This document shows, piece after piece, positions 27,982-36,986 of a stretch of 64,000 bases of DNA. Every line of letters starts with the position of its first letter. The stretch's first letter is position 1. The DNA comes from Salinimicrobium sp963739625 (lineage in GTDB: Bacteria; Bacteroidota; Bacteroidia; Flavobacteriales; Flavobacteriaceae), in NCBI GenBank assembly GCA_963739625.1, contig CAVUAU010000011.1, forward strand, positions 564,844-628,843. The letters are read 5' to 3'. A model generated the notes under the pieces. That model was not told where the DNA came from. It saw only the letters and a list, made by a program, of their open reading frames with translations, and made no database searches. The position numbers and the translations under genes are program-made.

Positions 27982-28392
27982 CTAATTCAAAGAGGAATCC
28001 AGAGTAATCTCTGCATTTAAGAGCTTTGAAATAGGACAATTTTCCTTTGCGTGCTGCACCAGTTCATCGAATTTTTCCTGCGAAATTCCGTTGACCTTTG
28101 CCACCAGGTTAAGGTGAGATTTTTTCACGGTACCATCTTCAAAAGTGATCTCTGCTTTAGTAGTAAGCTCTGCAGGATCGAAACCTTCTTTAGACAAATT
28201 AGCCGAAAGTTGCATGGTGAAACAGCCGGCATGCGCCGCACCAATTAGTTCTTCGGGATTTGTTCCTTTTTCATCCTCAAAACGCATTTTGAAGGAGTAA
28301 GGAGTTCTATGAAGTACATCACTTTGAGTGGTTAGGTGACCTTTTCCTTCTTTTAATGTTCCGTTCCAAACGGCGGTTGCATTTCTTTTCAT
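27982..28392 (-). CDS. OsmC/Ohr-family peroxiredoxin
   Basis: 136 residues. The two redox cysteines are visible in AAHAGCFTM and ENCPISKLL, and the conserved arginine region in RTPYSFKMRFEDEKGTNPEELIGAA. OsmC proteins reduce organic hydroperoxides in the cytosol using lipoyl or thiol donors. Length and spacing are standard; the OsmC rather than Ohr subgroup is favoured by the ENCPISKLL form. Monocistronic. Confidence 0.92.
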   Translation of the reverse strand: MKRNATAVWNGTLKEGKGHLTTQSDVLHRTPYSFKMRFEDEKGTNPEELIGAAHAGCFTMQLSANLSKEGFDPAELTTKAEITFEDGTVKKSHLNLVAKVNGISQEKFDELVQHAKENCPISKLLNAEITLDSSLN

Positions 28393-28688
28393 GTTGATGT
28401 TGGTTATATTACTTATTTAAAATTGATTAATTATTTTCTATTGATGACAACCTGTATCGCTTAGCACCATTAGAACCCGTTTGACTGCCGCCCTTGATGC
28501 ACAAACTTCGGCGTTTTTCTTGCTTCTACTGATTGTCTTTTAAAGTTCCATAATTTACTGAATTCTCAAATGATTCCCGAAGAACTCCAACAGAATTTAA
28601 CAGCTTCGGTTTTTATCATTTCTCTCAGGGAGAAGTGATAACAGCCCCGGGAAAGGGGCTGTCTCAATTAATGTTACTCCATTTATGA
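28393..28688. other. Intergenic region with hairpin after glgB
   Basis: No gene seen. At 28641-28662 the arms ACAGCCCC and GGGGCTGT form a perfect 8-bp stem with a six-base loop, placed 27 bp beyond the glgB stop. There is no good T-tract on the leftward transcript, so it may be a processing or weak termination hairpin. Confidence 0.5.
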
Positions 28689-30800
28689 TCAGGTCTTTTT
28701 CAAATAGACAACCCCCATTGGCGGCAGGGTGAGGGCAAGAGAATGTTCCTGACTGTGTGCCGGGAATAGTCCGACTTTCCACTTCATTGCATTGTGTACC
28801 CCGCTTCCACCAAATTCTTGCGCATCTGAATTGAAGATTTCCTTCCATTTTCCTTTTTCTGCCACCCCAATGCGATAGTTTTCCCGTGGCATCGGCGTGA
28901 AGTTGCACACCACCATGATGTTATCTTTTGGATCGTTTCCTTTTCTAAAGAAGCTAATGATGCTGTTCTCGTCATCATTGATATCTATCCATTCAAAACC
29001 TTCGTGAGAAAATGCTTTTTCATAAAGAGCAGGTTCAGATTTGTAAAGACGGTTGAGCTCCTTCAGCGTTGCCTGCATTTTCCTGTGAAGATCTTGTTCT
29101 GTAAGATGCCATTCCAGGCTGGAATCGTGGTCCCATTCTGAATTTTGGCCAAATTCAGCTCCCATGAACAGCAATTTTGTACCTGGATGTCCATACATAT
29201 AGGCGTAGAGTGTCCTTAGGTTGGCAAATTTATTCCATTCATCACCGGGCATCTTGTTGAGGAGTGCGCCTTTTCCGTAGACCACCTCGTCATGAGAGAG
29301 TGGCAACATAAAATTCTCTGTAAATGCATAAGTTGTGCTGAAAGTGATAGTATTTTGATGGTGCCTGCGGTGCACGGGATCCTTACTAAAGTACTGCAGC
29401 GTGTCGTGCATCCAGCCCATCATCCATTTCATACCAAAGCCAAGGCCTCCAATATAGGTTGGTTTCGAAACCATAGGCCAGGCTGTAGATTCTTCTGCAA
29501 TCGTAACAGCATCGGGAAACTCCTTATAAACCACCTCGTTAAATTCTTTTAAGAAGCTTATGGCTTCCAGATTTTCCCTTCCGCCGAACTCGTTAGGCTC
29601 CCATTCGCCCTCATTTCTGGAATAATCCAGGTAGAGCATAGATGCGACCGCATCGACCCGCAAGCCGTCTGCATGGAATTTGTCCAGCCAGAACAGCGCG
29701 TTACTTATCAAAAATGATCTTATTTCATTTCTTCCGTAGTTAAAAATATAGCTCTGCCAGTCGGGGTGGAAACCTTTTTTAGGATCTGAATGTTCATAGA
29801 GAAAGGTGCCATCAAAATAGTGTAACCCATGCATATCTGAAGGGAAGTGCGAAGGCACCCAATCCAGGATCACACCTATGCCTTCCTGGTGCAGCTTGTC
29901 AATGAGATGCATGAAATCCTGCGGAGTACCAAAACGGCTTGAGGGTGCAAAATAGCCGGTGATCTGGTATCCCCAGGAGCCAAAGAAGGGATGCTCCATC
30001 ACAGGCATAAATTCTACATGAGTAAAGTTCAACTCTTTAAGGTATTTTGGAAGCTCCTCGGCAAGTTCGAGATAGGTGAGGGACCTAAAGTTATCTTCGG
30101 GCACTCTTTTCCAGGAGCCAAGGTGAAGCTCATAAACCGAATATGGCTGCGGCTTCCCCTGCTTTTTGCTGCGCTCATCCATCCACAGCTTATCATTCCA
30201 GGTATTTTCGAGGTCCCAAACCATAGAGGCCGTATTGGGCGGGGTTTCCCACGAAAATGCGTAGGGATCACCTTTTTCGGCTTCATAGCCGTTGTTGGAG
30301 CGAATGAAATATTTGTAAAGCGAACCTTTTTTTGCTTCGGGAATAAATACTTCCCAAATACCCGAATGGTCCCAGCGGGCCTTCATTTGGTGCGACTGTT
30401 TATCCCAATTGTTGAAATCACCCATGACGGTAACACTCTCTGCATTGGGAGCCCATACCGCGAAATACACTCCTTTGATGCCCATATATTCCATAAGATG
30501 AGAACCCAGCTTGTTGTAAAGGTGGTAATGCTTTCCTTCTTTAAAGAGGTGAATATCAAAATCTGTAAGCAGGGTAGCTTCTACCGGTTTTTCTTCGGAA
30601 GATCTTTGCTCTTCTGTAGTTTTTGAAGTGGCTTTTTTGACTGCTTTTTTGGCCTTTTTGGCTGCCGAAGAGATTTCCTCTTTATTAGGAATCACGTCTT
30701 CCACAAAATCCCTGGCCTTTTCGGCTGCTTCTTTTAACTCGTCGGCATCGGGAATAAGGTCTTTGGCTTTTTTCTCAAGCGTCTTTGCGCGTTTTTTCAT
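28689..30800 (-). CDS. glgB: 1,4-alpha-glucan branching enzyme with lysine/alanine-rich N-terminal extension
   Basis: 703 residues from ATG 30800. Residues ~1-75 are Lys/Ala/Glu-rich and probably helical or disordered. Then come a CBM48 region (FAVWAPNAESVTVMGDFNNWD, ~113-135) and the GH13 barrel with nucleophile Asp in GLRVDAVASML, acid Glu in AEESTAWPMV and LSHDEVVYGKG. It introduces alpha-1,6 branches into glucan, here made by GlgE. The start lies inside the end of the upstream lysine-rich gene in another frame. Removing one A from the A6 run (T6 at 30792-30797 on the + strand) would fuse the two proteins: DEKTRKDA becomes DEKRAKTLEKKAKDL, continuing the IPD/TPD repeat pattern. The unit may thus be one ~940-residue protein. 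Confidence 0.93.
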   Translation of the reverse strand: MKKRAKTLEKKAKDLIPDADELKEAAEKARDFVEDVIPNKEEISSAAKKAKKAVKKATSKTTEEQRSSEEKPVEATLLTDFDIHLFKEGKHYHLYNKLGSHLMEYMGIKGVYFAVWAPNAESVTVMGDFNNWDKQSHQMKARWDHSGIWEVFIPEAKKGSLYKYFIRSNNGYEAEKGDPYAFSWETPPNTASMVWDLENTWNDKLWMDERSKKQGKPQPYSVYELHLGSWKRVPEDNFRSLTYLELAEELPKYLKELNFTHVEFMPVMEHPFFGSWGYQITGYFAPSSRFGTPQDFMHLIDKLHQEGIGVILDWVPSHFPSDMHGLHYFDGTFLYEHSDPKKGFHPDWQSYIFNYGRNEIRSFLISNALFWLDKFHADGLRVDAVASMLYLDYSRNEGEWEPNEFGGRENLEAISFLKEFNEVVYKEFPDAVTIAEESTAWPMVSKPTYIGGLGFGMKWMMGWMHDTLQYFSKDPVHRRHHQNTITFSTTYAFTENFMLPLSHDEVVYGKGALLNKMPGDEWNKFANLRTLYAYMYGHPGTKLLFMGAEFGQNSEWDHDSSLEWHLTEQDLHRKMQATLKELNRLYKSEPALYEKAFSHEGFEWIDINDDENSIISFFRKGNDPKDNIMVVCNFTPMPRENYRIGVAEKGKWKEIFNSDAQEFGGSGVHNAMKWKVGLFPAHSQEHSLALTLPPMGVVYLKKT

Positions 30801-31497
30801 CAGGAGTAAGCTTATCGGCAATTTCTTTACCTGCTGCCTGTGCGCTCTCCTTAAGATCATCTGTAGGAGAAGTGTTAGGCAGCTTCATTTTCTCTTCGGC
30901 AGAAATTCCCGGCGGGGTTTTTTGCCTGCTCATTTTTTTTGCAGGAGCTTTGTTTGCGGCAGGTTTCTTTTCTACGGAAGAGGTTGTTTTTTTAACCTTT
31001 TTGGCACTTGTAGTTTTGCCGGTACTGCTGGTTTTTGTGCGGGCGGTTTTCCTTATTTTATCAGGGGTCTCCTCCTGAGGACTCGAGGTCCTTTTCGTGG
31101 CCGGGGCCGCTACATGAGGCACTTCTTCATCTGTAAGCGGCTCCTTGAATTTAGTGGCTTTCGAAGAAGTCGCTTTCTTTTCTGCACCTGTCTTTACTTT
31201 GCCTGCAATGGGTTTTCCACTTTTGGTGGTTTTTTTGGGTGCCTTTGTTTCTGAAGCACTTTTCACCACTTTTTCCGCTTTTTTTGAAGCGGCAGTGGTT
31301 GTAGCAGGTTTTTTAGGTGACTTCGTTTCTGAAGCTGATCTTACTGTTTTTTTGCCTCCTGTTGCTGTCTCTTTTTCTTCCTTTGCACCGCGTTCCACAC
31401 CTTTTGGACCCTTTACTTTGCCCGATTCTTTTGCGCGCTTGCCGGCAGTGATTTTTCCTTTGACAGTGTTTTTTTTATTTTCTTCTTGTTTAGCCAT
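30775..31497 (-). CDS. Lysine/alanine/threonine-rich disordered (histone H1-like) protein
   Basis: 240 residues, strongly basic and low-complexity, with no globular domain. Motif SASETK[SA]PKK occurs at residues 54-63 and 80-89. The C-terminal third turns amphipathic (PTDDLKESAQAAGKEIADKLTPDEK), matching the first helices of the downstream GlgB extension (KKAKDLIPDADELKEAAEKARDFVEDVIP). Composition resembles histone H1 or AlgP tails, but its position inside a glucan operon suggests binding to a polyanion or to the glycogen particle. Either a separate gene coupled to glgB by a 26-bp overlap, or the N-terminal part of GlgB split by a homopolymer frameshift. Confidence 0.65.
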   Translation of the reverse strand: MAKQEENKKNTVKGKITAGKRAKESGKVKGPKGVERGAKEEKETATGGKKTVRSASETKSPKKPATTTAASKKAEKVVKSASETKAPKKTTKSGKPIAGKVKTGAEKKATSSKATKFKEPLTDEEVPHVAAPATKRTSSPQEETPDKIRKTARTKTSSTGKTTSAKKVKKTTSSVEKKPAANKAPAKKMSRQKTPPGISAEEKMKLPNTSPTDDLKESAQAAGKEIADKLTPDEKTRKDA

Positions 31498-31503
31498 TTC
31501 TCT

Positions 31504-34500
31504 CTATTTTATGCATGATAAAATTCCCCGTAGCGGTATCAAAACCCAGTCGGGGCGATTATTCAATTCATAATTCATCTCGTAAATTGCCTTTTCCAGC
31601 AGGAAAGTCTGCATCAGGATGTTCTTATCCTCCTCATTATTAGGAATGAAATCATTGTCTCCCACATTTTCGTAATAACCTTGCAGGAACATCCTGGTGA
31701 CCAGGTAATACCAGGTTTCTGCCCAGGTATCGAGGTCTCCTTCTTTCTTTTGTTGATCAAATTCGGGTTCTATAATGCTGCTGTAGGCGGCATAGTGGAA
31801 GGACCGAACCATTCCAGCGACGTCTCGTAAAGGAGAGCGTTTTAACCTTCTCTCACTAAAAGACCGGGCAGGTTCACCTTCAAAATCTATGATCACAAAA
31901 TCTTTACCTGTCCACAGCACCTGCCCCAGATGGTAATCTCCATGGGTCCTTATCTTCATGATAGGGATCTTATGGTCATACACCTTTTTAAAGCTTTTGA
32001 GTACTTCTCCTTTTAGATCAAGTACTTTTTGTGCCTCAGGCTGGATATGCTCTGGCAGGATCTTAAGGCTTTTCTGAAGATTCTGGAATGCATTTCTCGT
32101 GAGCGACTGTAAACTGGAGTAAAGAGAGCGCTGGTAATGCAGTGAAAAAGGTTCCGGCTCAAAGTCCTTGACGCCGGGGTTGGCGGCCAAAGCCTTGTGC
32201 ATCTCGGCAGTACGCTGTCCCAGCAGGGAAATACGTTCCGGGAAAATAACGCCCATGAGCTCCTTCATATTCTCTGAAAGCTCCTGGTATCGCATAGGCT
32301 CCAGGGTTCGCTCTGTTTCTTCTTCGGGGGCATCCTTTGGCTGGGTAAGTACACGTTCAAAAAACCTTTTGAGGGCATCTTTGGTGTAATCCCATGCGTC
32401 TCCCTGGTTTGGCACCAGATCTTGCATCATGCCCAATACAATGATATTCCTGGTATCTGGAGCGTACTCTATGGCACCTACAAATCGTGGTGAATTCTTG
32501 TATTCGGTTTTTTCACTAAGGTATTTGGTGATCTCCAGGTCTGGATTGATCGTGTTGTCCAGTTTGCGATACAGCTTGAGAAAATACTTGTTGTCAAAGA
32601 TCAGCGAGGTATTACTCTGTTCAGCATTAAGGATCTTTGAATGCACCTTTTCAGATTCAGGATCAAAGCCATTATCGCTGTGATAGAAAACAAGGTGACC
32701 ACGTCCACTCTGAAGTCTGCGCCCTTTTTTAATATTTCTAAAGAGCACGTTTCTAAAGCTCTCGCTGTAAACCGCATCAAAAAGATATCCTTCCTCGCCG
32801 TTCACCTGCAGCTTCGCAATAATGCCTTTTGGTGGCACTTCTCTATATTCATCTTCAGCTTTTTGGGAAATAAACCCTAGCGGCAACTGGTAAACTTCGG
32901 GTAAACCGTCATTATAGTTCACTTCGATCGTGATCAAAGTTGAATGCATATTTCTTACCGGGATATCTACTTTATTGATCACCGAAATATTCTGGATCAC
33001 ACGTGATTTTCCGCCGAACCAGCGACAGCTGTTCAAATAATCGGGTAAGATCTCGTTTTCGAATCTCGCCCTTGTCTTATTCTGAAGCAGTTGTTCCCAT
33101 TCGTTCACTTTTAAGATTGGAGTTTCGGCTTTCTCGCTGTGATCTTTTTCTTTCTTCAGCTGAAACCAATAATAGCCATGTGGCGCCATGGTAAACAGGT
33201 AAGGATGCTCAGTGATCCTTGGGAATTTATTGTGGCTGAAGACTTCCACAGGGACATAACCGTCGTAGGGCTCCAGGTCGAGTTCTGCAGCCTGCGGAAA
33301 TCTTGACAGGTTCCCCAGCACCAGGATGTCCTCGTCCTCGTAGGTACGGGTATAAGCGATGATCTTAGCATTGCTGGGGGAAAGGAAATTGATATCTCCA
33401 CGCCCGAAGGCTTTGAACTTCTTCCTCATGCTAATGATCCTTTTCATCCACCATAGCAGCGAAGAGGAATTCATTTGCTCGGTCTCTACGTTTACTGATT
33501 CGTATTTGTATGAAGGGTCAATGATCACCGGCAAATACAGTTTGTGCGGATTGGCAGAGGAGAAGCCTGCATTTCTATCTGCAGACCATTGCATTGGAGT
33601 CCTTACCCCGTCCCGGTCTCCCAGATAAAAGTTGTCACCCATTCCAATTTCGTCTCCATAGTAGATTACCGGTGTCCCCGGAAGTGAGAACAACAGTACG
33701 TTCATCAATTCGATCTTGTTACGGTTGTTCTCCAGCAATGGAGCCAGCCGGTGCCTTATTCCCACATTGATCTTCGCCTGTGGATCTTTAGTATACACCT
33801 TATACATATAATCCCGTTCCTCGTCGGTCACCATTTCAAGGGTAAGCTCATCATGGTTTCTCAGGAAAATGGCCCATTGACAGGACTTCGGAATGTCCGG
33901 AGTTTGGTCAATAATGTCCATAATAGGATAGCGGTCTTCCATTTTGACCGACATGAACATGCGAGGCATGATAGGGAAATGGTAATTCATGTGACATTCA
34001 TCCCCGTCTCCAAAGTATGCAGCCGAATCTTCGGGCCACATATTTGCTTCGGCCAGCAGCAACTTGTTGTCGAAATTCTCATCAACATGAGCCCGTAATT
34101 TTTTTAGAAAATCATGGGTCTCTGGTAAGTTCTCGCAGTTTGTTCCTTCCCTCTCAAAAAGATAAGGCACGGCGTCAAGCCTAAAACCGTCGACGCCCAT
34201 CTTGCACCAAAAGTCTATAATATCAAAAACTTCCTGTTGCACTTTAGGATTGTCAAAATTGAGATCTGGTTGATGAGAAAAGAAACGGTGCCAAAAATAT
34301 TGTTTTGCGACAGGATCCCAGGTCCAGTTGGAAGGTTCGGTATCTGTAAAAATGATCCTGGTATCCTTGTATTTATTTGGATCATCACTCCAAACATAAT
34401 AATCTCTTTCTTCGGAACCCTGCGGGGCAGTTCTTGCCCGTTGAAACCACGGGTGCTGGTCAGAAGTGTGATTAATGACCAGCTCGGTTATAATTTTGAG

Positions 34501-34800
34501 TCCGCGTTCGTGGGCTTCATCAATAAACCTTTGAAAAACATCAAGATCCCCATAAGTGGGGTTGATGCTGTAGTAATCGGCAATATCGTAGCCGTCATCC
34601 CGTAGGGGAGAAGGATAGAACGGGAGTAGCCAAATGGCTGTAACTCCAAGATCTTCCAGGTAATCCAGTTTTTGCATGAGGCCTTCTAAATCACCCACTC
34701 CGTCTCCATTACTGTCAAAAAAGGCCTTGATGTGCAACTCATATATGATGGCATCTTTGTACCAGTTTTCCTGATCTTCTGATTGGATTGGTTTGATCAT
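31504..34800 (-). CDS. treS: Trehalose synthase-maltokinase fusion
   Basis: 1098 residues, intact. Residues ~1-560 are a GH13 trehalose synthase: WYKDAIIYELHIKAFFDSNGDG, nucleophile Asp in GFRLDAVPYL, acid Glu in LLLAEANMW, and FLRNHDELTLE. Residues ~590-1098 are a maltokinase (Mak/Pep2): NSCRWFGGKSR at its start, later KIRTHGDYHLGQVLWTG (catalytic loop) and VIIDFEGEPARSFSERRLK (metal-binding Asp). The fusion isomerises trehalose to maltose and phosphorylates it to maltose 1-phosphate, feeding GlgE, whose gene ends 11 bp upstream. Confidence 0.95.
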   Translation of the reverse strand: MIKPIQSEDQENWYKDAIIYELHIKAFFDSNGDGVGDLEGLMQKLDYLEDLGVTAIWLLPFYPSPLRDDGYDIADYYSINPTYGDLDVFQRFIDEAHERGLKIITELVINHTSDQHPWFQRARTAPQGSEERDYYVWSDDPNKYKDTRIIFTDTEPSNWTWDPVAKQYFWHRFFSHQPDLNFDNPKVQQEVFDIIDFWCKMGVDGFRLDAVPYLFEREGTNCENLPETHDFLKKLRAHVDENFDNKLLLAEANMWPEDSAAYFGDGDECHMNYHFPIMPRMFMSVKMEDRYPIMDIIDQTPDIPKSCQWAIFLRNHDELTLEMVTDEERDYMYKVYTKDPQAKINVGIRHRLAPLLENNRNKIELMNVLLFSLPGTPVIYYGDEIGMGDNFYLGDRDGVRTPMQWSADRNAGFSSANPHKLYLPVIIDPSYKYESVNVETEQMNSSSLLWWMKRIISMRKKFKAFGRGDINFLSPSNAKIIAYTRTYEDEDILVLGNLSRFPQAAELDLEPYDGYVPVEVFSHNKFPRITEHPYLFTMAPHGYYWFQLKKEKDHSEKAETPILKVNEWEQLLQNKTRARFENEILPDYLNSCRWFGGKSRVIQNISVINKVDIPVRNMHSTLITIEVNYNDGLPEVYQLPLGFISQKAEDEYREVPPKGIIAKLQVNGEEGYLFDAVYSESFRNVLFRNIKKGRRLQSGRGHLVFYHSDNGFDPESEKVHSKILNAEQSNTSLIFDNKYFLKLYRKLDNTINPDLEITKYLSEKTEYKNSPRFVGAIEYAPDTRNIIVLGMMQDLVPNQGDAWDYTKDALKRFFERVLTQPKDAPEEETERTLEPMRYQELSENMKELMGVIFPERISLLGQRTAEMHKALAANPGVKDFEPEPFSLHYQRSLYSSLQSLTRNAFQNLQKSLKILPEHIQPEAQKVLDLKGEVLKSFKKVYDHKIPIMKIRTHGDYHLGQVLWTGKDFVIIDFEGEPARSFSERRLKRSPLRDVAGMVRSFHYAAYSSIIEPEFDQQKKEGDLDTWAETWYYLVTRMFLQGYYENVGDNDFIPNNEEDKNILMQTFLLEKAIYEMNYELNNRPDWVLIPLRGILSCIK

Positions 34801-34811
34801 GTTCTTTCTTT

Positions 34812-36792
34812 TTATCTCGTTGGTTTTTTGGTTTCTACTTTAAGAATGTGAGCAGGAATTGCCTGTGGATGCAGCTCTACATAGTTCCATTCCTCTTGCC
34901 ATACGTAACTTGAGCCGGTGAGAAGGTCTGTAACCGAAAAAAATTCCTGAGGCTCAATTCCCAGGCGGTGCAAAGGCACTTTCACCCAGCCGGACTGGGC
35001 ATGATGTGGATCGAGGCTCACAACTGTTAGTATTTTGTTGTTCCCATTTTGTGAGATTTTTGAGTAGCAAAGCAGCTGGTCATTGTCTGTGTCTTCAAAT
35101 TCAATATTCCAGGTACTTTGCAGCGCCTCGTTTTCATTTCTCACCCTGTTTAAAATGCTGATGACCTCTTTGATCTTAGTCCTTCGTGGCCAGTCCCAGT
35201 GTTTAATCTCATATTTTTCAGAATGATTGTATTCTTCTTTTCCCGGAAAAGCCTCGTTATGGCCAAATTCGAATACAGGGCCGTAGATCCCGTAATTTGA
35301 AGAAAGGGTCCCCGCCAATATGAGTCGTATTAAAAAGGAAGGTTCATGCTGGTTTTCAAGGGAGATGGGAAGAATGTCTGGGGTATTTGGCCAGAAATTG
35401 GGCCGGTAATATTCCCGCATTTCGGTTTTCGTGAGCTGCGTGAGGTATTCTACAAATTCTTCTTTGGTGTTTCTCCAGGTGAAATAGGTGTAAGATTGAT
35501 TGAAGCCTATTTTTGCCAGTTCCTCCATTACCCTTGGTCGGGTAAAAGCTTCAGCAAGGAAAATAATTCCATCGTGTTTTGCATTAATCTCTTTTATGCA
35601 CCATTCCCAGAACAGGAAGGTTTTAGTATGAGGATTATCCACTCTAAAAATGCGTACTCCTTTATCGATCCAAAATTCTACTATACTTTTGAGTTCTTTC
35701 CAGAGGTTTTTCCAGTCTTCGGTCTCAAAATTTACCGGCAGGACATCCTGGTATTTCTTTGGTGGATTTTCAGCATACTGCACCGTACCATCTGGTCTCC
35801 ATTTAAACCATTGCGGATGCTCTTTTACATAAGGATGATCTGGCGAACATTGTATGGCAAAATCCAGGGCGATCTCAATATCCATATCTTTCGCCTTTTT
35901 CACGAGCCGCTGGAAATCTTCCATAGTTCCCAATTCGGGATGGATAGCTTTATGGCCACCTTCTTTGGCACCTATGGCCCAGGGAGAACCAGGGTCACCT
36001 TCTTCAGCATCGGTAGCATTGTTAAGACCTTTTCTATGGCTTCGCCCAATTGGATGAATGGGTGGAAAATATATGACGTCAAATCCCATTTTTGACACCT
36101 CGGGCAATACGTTTTCACAGTCTTTAAAGGTTCCGTGTTTTCCTCTTTCGGGAGAAGCAGATCTTGGGAAGAATTCGTACCATGCACTGAACAACGCTTT
36201 TTTTCGCTCTACGCGAACTTCCAAAATCCTGTCATAGGGGTAAGCTGTTTCCCTGTCCCGGTTATCGTACATCACCTGTGAAGCTCTATCACCAAGCACT
36301 TCGGTAATGGCCTGCGCTTCTTTTTCATCGTCCTTTAGCAGTTCAATCCAGGTTTCGAGTTTCTTCTTATCTGCCGGGGCAGCCCTTTCCGCGGCCCTTC
36401 TCCATCATTTGGGCTCCAATAAGAAGTTCTGTTCGCAGGTTTTGACCGGCGTCATGTTTTTTCTTCAGGTCTTCCTGCCAGGTGGTAAAATGATCTACCC
36501 ATGCCTCTAAAGTGTATTCGTAGTCGCCGGTTTCCTCAAGGCTGAATACTGTAGACCAATGATCATTGCCTTCAAAATCCATTCGCTGCTCCTGCCATTT
36601 TTTATCACGACCGCGGCTTTTTTTCTTTGGCCTGTAAAGCAGTACCGCATCCACTTTGTCGTGACCGTCACCAAAAATGTCGGCTTCAACTTTTATCTCT
36701 TCATTAGTTACTCTTTTTATTGGATACCTCCCACAGTCGATCTCTGGAGATACATTTCTTATACTGGCTCTTTTATGCCCTTCAAATTCCAT
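34812..36792 (-). CDS. glgE: Alpha-1,4-glucan:maltose-1-phosphate maltosyltransferase, frameshifted
   Basis: About 659 residues in total. It moves maltose from maltose 1-phosphate onto alpha-1,4-glucan. N-terminal domain from ATG 36792 (IKVEADIFGDGHDKVDA ... RTELLIGAQMMEKG). The catalytic GH13 region has SAWYEFFPRSASPERGKHGTF, FPPIHPIGRSHRKG, nucleophile in GVRIFRVDNPHTK and acid in IIFLAEAFTRP. One extra base in CCC at 36395-36397 breaks the frame; the restored bridge reads EKAAERAAPADKKKLETW then IELLKDDEKEAQAITEVLGD, as in intact GlgE. First gene of the leftward operon; diverges from treZ. Confidence 0.9.
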
Positions 36793-36942
36793 AGAATAGT
36801 TTAATAAAATTGGGTTTGATTTGTCCTGATCCTGTGAAAAATCAGGCTTTGCGCGTCTTCTAAATCATTTAAATTTAGCTAAGTATATGCACAAGCCTAG
36901 TTAAAAAAGTATTAAACATTCAGTCTTCCGTCTTATCCTTCA

Positions 36943-36950
36943 TAGCTTTG
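36943..36950 (+). promoter_or_regulatory. Candidate -7 element (TAGCTTTG) of the treZ operon
   Basis: Matches TAnnTTTG, 36 bp before the chosen treZ start, within the 194-bp divergent glgE-treZ region. No clear -33 box. Confidence 0.45.
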
Positions 36951-36986
36951 AATGCATTGCATTTACACAGAAAACCGTTGGGGACT

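Noticed and set aside
30628..31573. Long open frames on the plus strand opposite the lysine-rich gene and glgB start
   Set aside because: They mirror the low-complexity lysine codons and give Phe/Leu/Gly-rich translations without known domains; the leftward genes are in a clear operon.
35346..36095. 249-residue frame antisense to glgE
   Set aside because: Shadow of GlgE coding sequence; no ribosome site or domain, and the GlgE catalytic motifs are read on the other strand.
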